NCBI RefSeq assembly: GCF_047600445.1
Contig: NZ_JASGKT010000002.1
Coordinates: 2,666,001 to 2,730,000, forward strand
Length of the DNA stretch: 64,000 bases
Reading direction: 5' to 3'
Origin: Piscinibacter sp047600445
GTDB lineage: Bacteria; Pseudomonadota; Gammaproteobacteria; Burkholderiales; Burkholderiaceae_C
The notes under the pieces are model-generated. The model ran no database searches and was not told where the DNA came from. It saw nothing but the letters and a program-made list of their open reading frames with translations. Below are positions 54,339 to 61,647 of this stretch, piece by piece (position 1 is the first letter of the stretch; every line of letters begins with the position of its first letter). A program made the position numbers and the translations under genes.

Positions 54339-54932
54339 ATGAATTCTCCTGACTCCAAACCCGGCCTCTGGCGGCGCTTGCGCTCGCCTTCGGGCACGTG
54401 GTCGGTGCTCACGCTGCTGGCCGTCGGCGTCTTCGCCGGCGTGCTGCTGTGGGGCGGCTTCAACACCGCCGTGGAGGCAACCAACCGCGAGGCGTTCTGC
54501 ATCAGTTGCCACGAGATGCGCGACAACGTCTACAAGGAATATTCCGAGAACACCATCCACTACACCAACCGCACCGGCGTGCGCGCCACCTGCCCCGACT
54601 GCCACGTGCCGAAGGAGTGGGGGCCGAAGATGATGCGCAAGATCCAGGCCTCGCGCGAGCTGTGGGGCAAGCTCACCGGCACGGTGGACACGCGCGAGAA
54701 GTTCGAGGCCAAGCGCCTGCAACTGGCCGAGCGCGAATGGGCGCGCATGAAGGCGAACAACTCGCTGGAATGCCGCAACTGCCACAGCCAGGAGTCGATG
54801 GCCAAGGACGTGCAGAAGCCGCGCGCGCGCAAGTCGCACGAGCTGGCGGAGAAGAACAACGAGACCTGCATCGATTGCCACAAGGGCATCGCCCACCACA
54901 AGCCGCAAGGCATGAAGGAAGAGGACGAATGA
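54339..54932 (+). CDS. nirT: NapC/NirT-family tetraheme cytochrome c
   Basis: Membrane-anchored quinol dehydrogenase that passes electrons to periplasmic reductases. The 197-aa product has one N-terminal membrane helix (about 20-42, SVLTLLAVGVFAGVLLWGGF) and four heme sites CISCH, CPDCH, CRNCH and CIDCH, the NapC/NirT pattern. It lies 46 bp after nirS and is coupled to the next gene by an ATGA overlap. A role in feeding NirS from the quinol pool is inferred from position. Confidence 0.92.
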   Translation: MNSPDSKPGLWRRLRSPSGTWSVLTLLAVGVFAGVLLWGGFNTAVEATNREAFCISCHEMRDNVYKEYSENTIHYTNRTGVRATCPDCHVPKEWGPKMMRKIQASRELWGKLTGTVDTREKFEAKRLQLAEREWARMKANNSLECRNCHSQESMAKDVQKPRARKSHELAEKNNETCIDCHKGIAHHKPQGMKEEDE

Positions 54933-55822
54933 AGCACACCACCACCCTGCCTGCGCAACGCAGCTTCTGCCTCGTCGCCGCGGCGGCCGCTCTGGCACTG
55001 GCCGCCGGCGCCGCCCACGCCGCGCCCGACTGGGGCAAGGTGCCGGCCAAGACCATCACGGTCTTCTACCCCGGCGCCGCGCCGATCGAATGGGTGACCA
55101 AGGGCACCGAACACGGCGGCGCCCGCGCGCTGAAGAAGGGCGAGGCCTGCGCGAGCTGCCACCACGACGAAACCGCCGACATGGGCAAGAAGATGGCCAG
55201 CGGCCAGAAGCTCGAGCCCAAGCCGATCGCCGGCAAGGCGGGCAGCATCCCGGTGTCGGTGCAGGCCGCGCACGACGGCAGCAACCTGTACCTGCGCTTC
55301 GCGTGGAAGCAGCCGCCCGGCGGCGCGGCCGAGAAGATGGACAAGGACAACGCCGTCAAGCTGGCCTTCATGCTCGAGGACAACAAGGTCGAGCGCGCCA
55401 ACCTGTCGGGCTGCTGGGAGACCTGCCACGCCGACGTGCGCACCATGCCCGACGCCAAGGACGACAAGAAGACCAAGTACGTGCCGGGCGGCAGCCTGGC
55501 CGGCGGCAAGTTCTACGACCTGATGCAGTGGACCAGCAAGGGCGCCAAGTTCGACGGCTACGTCGCCGACAAGCGCGTGATGGAAGGCGGCAAGGGCCTG
55601 GTCGACGCCAAGGGCGAGAAGAAGGGCGACGAGTGGGTGGTCGTGTTCACGCGCAAGCTCGCCGGCGGCGGCGACGGCGACATCGCGCTGGCGCCGGGCA
55701 AGCTCGTCAACTTCGGCTTCGCGATCCACGACGACCACGCGGCCGGGCGCTTCCACCAGGTGTCGCTCGGCTACACGCTGGGCATCGACGCCAAGGCCGA
55801 CATCACCGCGGTGAAACAGTGA
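54929..55822 (+). CDS. periplasmic cytochrome of the c-552/ethylbenzene-dehydrogenase-like heme domain type
   Basis: The 297-aa product has a signal peptide (cut near AAHA), one CASCHH heme c site near residue 70, and an unusual CWETCH (Cx3CH) near residue 150 inside a beta-rich domain (HDGSNLYLRFAWKQPPGG; YDLMQWTSKGAKFDGYVADK). This fits EB_dh/c-552-type heme domains seen beside NirT proteins. It probably relays electrons between the tetraheme protein and NirS; this is inferred. The start overlaps the nirT stop. Confidence 0.8.
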   Translation: MKHTTTLPAQRSFCLVAAAAALALAAGAAHAAPDWGKVPAKTITVFYPGAAPIEWVTKGTEHGGARALKKGEACASCHHDETADMGKKMASGQKLEPKPIAGKAGSIPVSVQAAHDGSNLYLRFAWKQPPGGAAEKMDKDNAVKLAFMLEDNKVERANLSGCWETCHADVRTMPDAKDDKKTKYVPGGSLAGGKFYDLMQWTSKGAKFDGYVADKRVMEGGKGLVDAKGEKKGDEWVVVFTRKLAGGGDGDIALAPGKLVNFGFAIHDDHAAGRFHQVSLGYTLGIDAKADITAVKQ

Positions 55823-56220
55823 TCCCCCCCGTAGCGCCTTCGGCGCTCCCCCCCAGGGGGGCGCCGCCAGCGGCCCGGCGCAGCCGGATCCGCGGCGGCT
55901 GCTTGGCTTTCGCGGCGAGTGTTTGCCTGCTGGGCGGAGTGGGTACGGTGTTTGCGGCGGATGAGGCGGCGACGGTGAGCATCCGCGAGATGCGCTTCGA
56001 GCCGGCGGCGCTGACGGTGAAAGCCGGCAGCACGGTGCGCTGGAGCAACGACGAGAAGCGCAGCTCGCACTCGGTGCTCTTCAAGGGCGAAGGCGGCCTG
56101 GAAAGCGACCGCCTGCTGCCAGGCGAGCAGTGGCAGCGCCGCTTCGACAAGCCGGGCCGCTACCCCTACGTCTGCGGCCCGCACCCCGAGATGGCCGGGG
56201 TGATCGAGGTGCAGCCCTGA
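55819..56220 (+). CDS. cupredoxin whose N-terminus comes from a dispersed repeat
   Basis: Small periplasmic type-1 copper protein, a possible electron donor to NirS. The 133-aa product ends with a plastocyanin-like domain holding all four ligands: His in KRSSHSVLF, then Cys, His and Met in CGPHPEM. The hydrophobic signal core is LAFAASVCLLGGVGTVFAAD. The only start giving a full signal peptide is GTG 55819, overlapping the previous stop (GTGA). The first ~28 residues (VIPPVAPSALPPRGAPPAAR...) are translated from the ~80-bp repeat at 55824-55907. Confidence 0.75.
   Translation: MIPPVAPSALPPRGAPPAARRSRIRGGCLAFAASVCLLGGVGTVFAADEAATVSIREMRFEPAALTVKAGSTVRWSNDEKRSSHSVLFKGEGGLESDRLLPGEQWQRRFDKPGRYPYVCGPHPEMAGVIEVQP
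55824..55907 (+). repeat. dispersed ~80-bp repeat, copy 2 (cupredoxin start)
   Basis: Begins CCCCCCCGTAGCGCCTTCGG and ends GGCTGCTTGGC. It is the same element as 51285-51365 in opposite orientation, differing by two short indels and a few substitutions. It codes for the basic n-region of the cupredoxin signal peptide. Confidence 0.85.
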
Positions 56221-56849
56221 AGACGGCGCTGCTGGCCGCGCTCGCGCTGGCCGGCGCGGCGGCGTGGGCGCAGGCGCCGTCGCTCGCGCTGCCCGATGGC
56301 GCCCGCGCGGTGATCGAGCAGGACGAACAAGACGCGACGCGCCGGCTCGTCGTGCGCTCGGCCGACGGCACGGCGCTGCGGCGCTGGCCGCTGCCCGCCA
56401 CGGGCGCGGTGCAATGGCTGCCGTGGCCGGCGCGGCGCTCGCTGCTGGTCGCGCCGGGTGAACTGCCCGAGCTGTGGGAGATCTCGCTCGACCCGCGCGC
56501 CGAAGACCGCTACGACGGCCTGGTGCACGACTTCCGCATGGGCGAGGGCGTGCCGGAACCCGGCTTCCTGCACCGCCGCCGCATCGCGCTGGCCGGTCCG
56601 GTACATGCCTGGGCCGCCGATTCGGGCGGCACGCTGCTGGTGCTCGTCATCGCCCGGCCGCTGGCCGGCGGCGCGCCGCTGCTGCAGGGCTGGAACCTCG
56701 ATGCGCGCCGCATCGCGATGCGCTGGCCCTGGCCGGCCGGCGCGCTGCCGGGCGAGCCGCCGTGGATCGACGAAGCGGCCGGGCTGCTGTGGCTGCCCGA
56801 CGCCGCGTCACCGCGGCCGCACTGCCTGCCGATCGACGGCCGCTGCTGA
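56217..56849 (+). CDS. periplasmic protein of the nir region with probable CTG start
   Basis: Not assigned to a family. The 210-aa product has a signal peptide (KTALLAALALAGAAAWAQ) and a beta-rich domain. ELPELWEISLDPRAEDRYDG resembles the PELWEIPYD block of NirN, so it may derive from a d1-type propeller. No ATG, GTG or TTG lies at the right place. CTG 56217 overlaps the cupredoxin stop (CTGA), with GAGG 7 nt upstream, and is the best start. A helper role in NirS or heme d1 function is inference. Confidence 0.65.
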   Translation: MKTALLAALALAGAAAWAQAPSLALPDGARAVIEQDEQDATRRLVVRSADGTALRRWPLPATGAVQWLPWPARRSLLVAPGELPELWEISLDPRAEDRYDGLVHDFRMGEGVPEPGFLHRRRIALAGPVHAWAADSGGTLLVLVIARPLAGGAPLLQGWNLDARRIAMRWPWPAGALPGEPPWIDEAAGLLWLPDAASPRPHCLPIDGRC

Positions 56850-56888
56850 GCCGTGGCTTGATCCGCGCCCCGGGCGCGCGGCCCTGGC

Positions 56889-56930
56889 TTGAACTGGTTC
56901 AAGGACGCCGCGGCGAGCGCGTCCGACCAT
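56889..56930 (+). promoter_or_regulatory. FNR/Dnr-dependent promoter of the heme d1 operon
   Basis: TTGAACTGGTTCAA (56889-56902), then GACCAT (56925-56930) at the same 22-bp distance as in the nirS promoter; GGACGC after the box is also shared. The predicted start (~56937) is only about 3 nt before the nirC ATG, suggesting a leaderless transcript. The rest of the 90-bp gap is plain. Confidence 0.75.
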
Positions 56931-56939
56931 GCGATCGCC

Positions 56940-57278
56940 ATGAGATGCGCTGCTTCCCTTCCCCTCGTGCTGGCCGCGCTGGCGCTGCCCGCTTCGGCCA
57001 GCGAGGCGCCCGCGCCCGACGCGCGGCGCAGCCAGGCGCTGGTGCGCATGGTGCGGCAGGACTGCGGCTCCTGCCACGGCATGCGCCTGACCGGCGGCCT
57101 GGGCCCGGCGCTGACCGCGCAGGCGCTCGCCGACCGGCCGCTGGAGATGCTGACGGCGGTGATCTACCGCGGCCGCCCGGGCACACCGATGCCGGGCTGG
57201 CAGGCCATGCTCAGCGAGAGCGAGGCGCAGTGGATCGCGCAGCGGCTGCGCACCGGCTTCCCGGAGGAAACGCGATGA
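56940..57278 (+). CDS. nirC: NirC, periplasmic monoheme cytochrome c55x
   Basis: Small cytochrome of nir clusters, an electron carrier linked to NirS or heme d1 maturation. The 112-aa product has a signal peptide (LPLVLAALALPASASE) and one CGSCH site near residue 42, with the distal Met region PGTPMPGW. ATG 56940 has no Shine-Dalgarno and stands at the predicted start site of the FNR-type promoter. An earlier TTG would lie inside the FNR box and is rejected. nirF overlaps its stop by 4 bp. Confidence 0.88.
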   Translation: MRCAASLPLVLAALALPASASEAPAPDARRSQALVRMVRQDCGSCHGMRLTGGLGPALTAQALADRPLEMLTAVIYRGRPGTPMPGWQAMLSESEAQWIAQRLRTGFPEETR

Positions 57279-58447
57279 AGCGGCTGCTCTCGCTGATGCT
57301 GGCCGCGCTGCTGGCGGGCTGCGCGGCCAGCCCTGCGCCGCTGAAGGGCAGCGGCGATCTCGGCGTCGTGATCGAGCGCGCCAGCGGCACGGTGGCGATC
57401 GTCGACACCAGCGAGCGCCGCGTGCTCGCCGAGGTGCCCGGGCTGGGCGACCTGTCGCACGCCTCGGTGGTGTTCTCGCGCGACGGCGGCACCGCCTACG
57501 TGTTCGGCCGCGACGGCGCGCTGACGCGCGTGAGCCTGATCGCGCGCCGCATCGAGGCGCGCGTGATGCAGGCCGGCAACTCGATCGGCGGCGCGATCTC
57601 GGCCGACGGCACGCTGGTGGCGGCGCAGAACTACACGCCCGGCGGCGTGAAGGTGTTCGACGCGAAGACGCTCGCGCTGGTGGCCGACATCCCGGCCGAA
57701 TACACGCCGGGCAAGCTGTCGCGCGTGGTCGGCCTGGTCGACCTGCCGGGGCGGCGCTTCGCCTTCAGCCTGTTCGACGCCGACGCGATCTGGATCGCGG
57801 ACCTGTCCGATGCGGCGTCGCCGCGTGTCACGAAGCTCGACGGCATCGGCCGCCAGCCCTACGACGCGCTGGTCACGCCCGACGGCCGGCACTACATCGC
57901 CGGGCTGTTCGGCGAGGACGGCCTCGCGCTGGTCGACCTGTGGGCCGAGAAGCCCGCGGCGCGCCGCATCCTCGGCGGCTACGGCCGCGGCGAGCAGGCG
58001 CTGCCGGTCTACAAGATGCCGCACCTGCGCGGCTGGGCCGTGGCCGGCCGGCACGCCTACCTGCCCGCCATCGGCCGCCACGAGGTGCTGGTGGTCGACA
58101 CCGAAAGCTGGGCCGAGGTGGCGCGCATCCCGGTGGCCGGCCAGCCGGTGTTCGTGATGGCGCGGCCCGACGGACGCCAGGTGTGGGTCAACTTCGCGGT
58201 GCCCGACTACGACCGCGTGCAGGTGATCGACACCGTGACGCGCCGCATCGTCAAGACGCTGGAGCCCGGCAAGGCGGTGCTGCACATGGAGTTCACGCCG
58301 CGCGGCGAAGCGGTGTGGATCAGCTCGCGCGACGCCAACCGCGTCTCGGTCTACGACACCGCCTCGTTCGCGCCGCTGGCGACGCTGGATCTGCCGGCGC
58401 CCAGCGGCGTGTTCTTCACCAGCCGCGCCGCGCGCATGGGCTTCTGA
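57275..58447 (+). CDS. nirF: NirF, heme d1 biosynthesis lipoprotein
   Basis: Needed in the late periplasmic steps of heme d1 synthesis. The 390-aa product has a lipoprotein signal (LLAALLAGC, lipobox Cys ~21) and a d1-like beta-propeller (GVVIERASGTVAIVDTSERR; NYTPGGVKVFDAKTLALVAD; ISSRDANRVSVYDTASFAPL) without the cytochrome c domain of NirS and NirN. The ATGA overlap with nirC indicates coupling. Confidence 0.93.
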   Translation: MKRLLSLMLAALLAGCAASPAPLKGSGDLGVVIERASGTVAIVDTSERRVLAEVPGLGDLSHASVVFSRDGGTAYVFGRDGALTRVSLIARRIEARVMQAGNSIGGAISADGTLVAAQNYTPGGVKVFDAKTLALVADIPAEYTPGKLSRVVGLVDLPGRRFAFSLFDADAIWIADLSDAASPRVTKLDGIGRQPYDALVTPDGRHYIAGLFGEDGLALVDLWAEKPAARRILGGYGRGEQALPVYKMPHLRGWAVAGRHAYLPAIGRHEVLVVDTESWAEVARIPVAGQPVFVMARPDGRQVWVNFAVPDYDRVQVIDTVTRRIVKTLEPGKAVLHMEFTPRGEAVWISSRDANRVSVYDTASFAPLATLDLPAPSGVFFTSRAARMGF

Positions 58448-58449
58448 CC

Positions 58450-59514
58450 ATGCAGCGCCTCGACCTGCTGAACCGCTGGCAGCACGGCTTTCCGCTCGAG
58501 AGCCGGCCCTTCGCGCGCATCGCGCAGGCGCTGGGCACGGACGAGGACGCGGTGCTCGCCGGCTTCGCCGCCGCGCGCGACCACGGCTCGCTCAGCCGCA
58601 TCGGCGGCGTGTGGGCGGCCGGCGCGGGCGGCGCCGCGCTGCTGGTGGCGATGGCCGTGCCGCCGGCGCGCATAGCCGCGGTGGCGGCGCAGGTCGACGC
58701 GCTGCCCGGCGTCAACCACAACTACGAGCGCGAGCACCGCTTCAACCTCTGGTTCGTGATCACCGGGCCGGACGCCGCGACGCTGCACGCGCGGCTGGCC
58801 CGGCTCGAACGCGACACCGCGCTGGCCACGCTGCGCCTGCCGATGCAGAAGGTCTACCGCATCGACCTCGGCTTCGACCTGCGCGGGCTGGCCGGCGCCG
58901 AGCCCGCCGCCGCGCCGCGCGCGGCGCCGCCGGTGGCCGATGGCGAGCGCGCGCTGGCCGCGCGCGTCGAGCACGGCCTGCCGCTGGTGGCGCGGCCCTA
59001 CGCGGCCTGGGCGCGCGAGCTGGGCATCGCCGAGGATGAACTGCTCGCCACGCTGGCGCGCTGGCTCGACCGCGGCACGCTGCGCCGCTTCGGCGTCGTC
59101 GTGCGCCATCACGAACTCGGCTTCGACCGCAACGCGATGACGGTGTTCGACGTGCCGGACGACGCGGTCGACGCGCACGGCGCGCTGCTGGCCGCGCAGC
59201 CCGGCGTGACGCTGTGCTACCGGCGCGCGCGCGCCGAGGGCTGGCCGTTCAATCTCTACTGCATGGTGCACGGGCGCGAGCGCGCCACGGTGCGCGAGAC
59301 CATCGCCGCCGCGGCGCGCAACGCCGGCCTGAGCGACACGCCCCATCAAGTGCTGTTCAGCACGCGCCGCTTCAAGCAGGGCGGCGGCAGTTACTTCCGC
59401 AGCGAGGCGCAGGAGGTTCAACACGAGCGGGCCGAGCGCCGGGCCGCTCCCAAGCCGGCCCGCATCCCCTCGGGGGATCGGCTGGCGTACCCGACAGCCG
59501 AGGGGCAGTCATGA
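58450..59514 (+). CDS. nirDL: NirDL fusion, siroheme decarboxylase subunits
   Basis: Decarboxylates siroheme to 12,18-didecarboxysiroheme in heme d1 synthesis, together with NirG and NirH. The 354-aa product is two Lrp/AsnC-like units joined by an Ala/Pro linker near residue 155: a NirD part (NRWQHGFPLESRPFARIAQA; NHNYEREHRFNLWFVITGP) and a NirL part (VEHGLPLVARPYAAWARELG; TLRRFGVVVRHHELGFDRNA). The last ~30 residues (ERAERRAAPKPARIPSGDRL...) look non-native and contain an inverted repeat. nirG overlaps the stop. Confidence 0.9.
   Translation: MQRLDLLNRWQHGFPLESRPFARIAQALGTDEDAVLAGFAAARDHGSLSRIGGVWAAGAGGAALLVAMAVPPARIAAVAAQVDALPGVNHNYEREHRFNLWFVITGPDAATLHARLARLERDTALATLRLPMQKVYRIDLGFDLRGLAGAEPAAAPRAAPPVADGERALAARVEHGLPLVARPYAAWARELGIAEDELLATLARWLDRGTLRRFGVVVRHHELGFDRNAMTVFDVPDDAVDAHGALLAAQPGVTLCYRRARAEGWPFNLYCMVHGRERATVRETIAAAARNAGLSDTPHQVLFSTRRFKQGGGSYFRSEAQEVQHERAERRAAPKPARIPSGDRLAYPTAEGQS
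59466..59505 (+). repeat. inverted repeat over the nirDL tail and nirG ribosome site
   Basis: CCCCTCGG (59466-59473) and CCGAGGGG (59498-59505) are perfect inverted arms 24 bp apart. The right arm contains AGGGG, the likely Shine-Dalgarno of nirG (ATG 59511). The surrounding sequence resembles repeat-type DNA more than gene sequence. Confidence 0.4.
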
Positions 59515-60005
59515 CCACGCCTGAGGAACCCGACCGCATCGACCGCCTGCTGATCGAGCGCCTGCACGGCGCGCTGCCGCTGACCGAGCGGCCGTTCGCC
59601 GACGTCGCCGCCGAGCTGGACCTGTCGGAAGACGCGGTGATCGAACGGCTGCGCCAGTTGCTGGCGCGCGGCACGCTGACGCGCTTCGGCCCGCTGTTCC
59701 AGATCGAGCGCGCCGGCGGCATGTTCGTGCTGGCGGCGCTGGAGGTGCCGGCGGCCGACTTCGAGCGCGTCGCGGCCGTCGTCAACGCCTTCCCCGAGGT
59801 GGCGCACAACTACCGGCGCGAGCACCGCCTGAACATGTGGTTCGTGGTGGCCGGCGAGACGCGCGAGGCGGCCTTCGCCGCGCTGGCGCGCATCGAGGCC
59901 GCCGCCGGGCTGAAGGTGCACGCCTTCCCGAAGGAACGCGAGTACTTCGTCGAGCTGCGCCTGCCGGCGGGCGCGGCGCGGGAGGACCGTCATGGCGCTG
60001 TCTGA
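59511..60005 (+). CDS. nirG: NirG, siroheme decarboxylase subunit
   Basis: 164-aa Lrp/AsnC-like protein with a winged-helix part (RPFADVAAELDLSEDAVIER; LARGTLTRFGPLFQ) and a ligand half with AHNYRREHRLNMWFVVAGET, matching the NirD/G half of siroheme decarboxylase; the conserved His and Arg in NYRREHRLN are seen. It works with NirH and NirDL. It is coupled to nirDL by ATGA and overlaps nirH by 14 bp. Confidence 0.9.
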   Translation: MTTPEEPDRIDRLLIERLHGALPLTERPFADVAAELDLSEDAVIERLRQLLARGTLTRFGPLFQIERAGGMFVLAALEVPAADFERVAAVVNAFPEVAHNYRREHRLNMWFVVAGETREAAFAALARIEAAAGLKVHAFPKEREYFVELRLPAGAAREDRHGAV

Positions 60006-60480
60006 ATTCGACCGCGAGCTGATCGCCGCCACGCAGTCCGGCCTGCCGCTGGTGGCGCGGCCCTACGAGGCGGTGGGCGCGATGCTCGGCGTCGGCGGCG
60101 ACGTGGTGCGCGAGCGGCTCGGCCAGATGCTGGCCGAGGGCCTGATCCGCCGCATCGGCGCGGTGCCCAACCACTACCGGCTCGGTTACCTGGCCAACGG
60201 CATGACGGTGTGGGACGTGGCCGACGAGCGCGTCGACGAACTCGGCGAGCGCGTCGGCGCGCTGGCCGGCGTCAGCCACTGCTACCGCCGCCCGCGCGAG
60301 CTGCCGCTGTGGCCCTACAACCTGTTCGCGATGCTGCACGGCCGCTCGCGCGAGGAGGTCGAGCACCAGGCGGCGCGGATCCGCGCGCTGCTCGGCGAGG
60401 CCTGCCGCGGCGGCGAGATCCTCTACAGCAGCGCGATCCTGAAGAAGACCGGCCTGCGCCTGTCGCCCCACGAAGGCTGA
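59992..60480 (+). CDS. nirH: NirH, siroheme decarboxylase subunit
   Basis: 162-aa partner of NirG, L/H-type: SGLPLVARPYEAVGAMLGVG, LIRRIGAVPNHYRLGYLANG, SHCYRRPRELPLWPYNLFAM and the end block ILYSSAILKKTGLRLSP. It contains the YRR-type active-site arginines of this family. ATG 59992 lies inside nirG with AGGA about 9 nt upstream. nirJ follows after 6 bp. Confidence 0.9.
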   Translation: MALSEFDRELIAATQSGLPLVARPYEAVGAMLGVGGDVVRERLGQMLAEGLIRRIGAVPNHYRLGYLANGMTVWDVADERVDELGERVGALAGVSHCYRRPRELPLWPYNLFAMLHGRSREEVEHQAARIRALLGEACRGGEILYSSAILKKTGLRLSPHEG

Positions 60481-60486
60481 AGAACC

Positions 60487-61647
60487 ATGTTCCGCGTTTC
60501 CCAATACATGCGCGAGCTGGCCCGGGCCGAGGCCAGCGGCGCCTACCCGGCCGCCTCCGCGCGCGGCGGCCCCTCGGGCCCGGTGGTGATCTGGAACCTG
60601 ATCCGCCGCTGCAACCTCACCTGCAAGCACTGCTACTCGATCTCGGCCGACCACGCGTACAGCGGCGAGCTGAGCACCGCCGAGGTCTTCGCGGTGATGG
60701 ACGACCTGAAGGCCTTCAAGGTGCCGGTGCTGATCCTGTCCGGCGGCGAACCGCTGATGCGCCCCGACATCTTCGACATCGCGGCGCGCGCCAAGGCGAT
60801 GCGCTTCTACGTCGGGCTGTCGACCAACGGCACGCTGATCGACGCGGCGCTGGCCGACCGCATCGCCGCGCAGGGCTTCGACTACGTCGGCATCAGCCTG
60901 GACGGCATCGGCGCCACGCACGACAAGTTCCGCCGCATGCCCGGCGCGTTCGACAAGAGCCTGGCCGCGCTGCGTTTGCTGCGCGATCGCGGCGTCAAGG
61001 TCGGCATGCGCTACACGATGACGGCGATGAACGCGCACGACCTGGTGCCGCTGCTGGCGCTGATGCGCGCCGAGCGCATCGACAAGTTCTACTTTTCGCA
61101 CCTGAACTACGCCGGGCGCGGCAACATCCACCGCGCGCGCGACGCGCAGTTCGACGCCACGCGCGAGGCGCTCGACGTGCTCTACGCCGCGGCCTGGCAG
61201 GCGGCGCGCGACGGCAGCGGGCAGGACTTCGTCACCGGCAACAACGACGCCGACGGCGCCTGGCTGCTGCGCTGGGTGCGCGAGCGCTTCCCGCGCTGGG
61301 AGGCGCCGCTGCGCGCGCGGCTGGTGGACTGGGGCGGCAACGCCTCGGGCGTGGCCGTCGCCAACATCGACAACCTCGGCGTCGTGCACCCCGACACCAT
61401 GTGGTGGCACCACGACCTGGGCAGCGTGCGCGAACGGCCGTTCTCGGCGATCTGGATGGACACCTCGGACGCGCTGATGCGCGGCCTGAAGATGAAGCCG
61501 CGCCCCGTCGGCGGGCGCTGCGCGCAGTGCCGCCACTTCGACATCTGCGGCGGCAACACGCGCACGCGCGCCCAGCAGGTGACCGGCGACGCCTGGGCGG
61601 CCGACCCCGGCTGCTACCTCGACGACGCGGAGGTGGCCCTCGCATGA
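60487..61647 (+). CDS. nirJ: NirJ, radical-SAM heme d1 biosynthesis enzyme
   Basis: Removes the two propionate chains of didecarboxysiroheme in heme d1 synthesis. The 386-aa product has the radical-SAM cluster CNLTCKHC (C42, C46, C49), LSGGEPLMRPDIF and a C-terminal SPASM-like Cys region (CAQCRHFDICGG and a final PGCYL) for an auxiliary cluster. Length matches family members. nirN overlaps the stop by 4 bp. Confidence 0.94.
   Translation: MFRVSQYMRELARAEASGAYPAASARGGPSGPVVIWNLIRRCNLTCKHCYSISADHAYSGELSTAEVFAVMDDLKAFKVPVLILSGGEPLMRPDIFDIAARAKAMRFYVGLSTNGTLIDAALADRIAAQGFDYVGISLDGIGATHDKFRRMPGAFDKSLAALRLLRDRGVKVGMRYTMTAMNAHDLVPLLALMRAERIDKFYFSHLNYAGRGNIHRARDAQFDATREALDVLYAAAWQAARDGSGQDFVTGNNDADGAWLLRWVRERFPRWEAPLRARLVDWGGNASGVAVANIDNLGVVHPDTMWWHHDLGSVRERPFSAIWMDTSDALMRGLKMKPRPVGGRCAQCRHFDICGGNTRTRAQQVTGDAWAADPGCYLDDAEVALA

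Noticed and set aside
56889..56939. Upstream TTG start for nirC
   Set aside because: The TTG is the first half of the FNR-type box, and the extra residues would precede a complete signal peptide.
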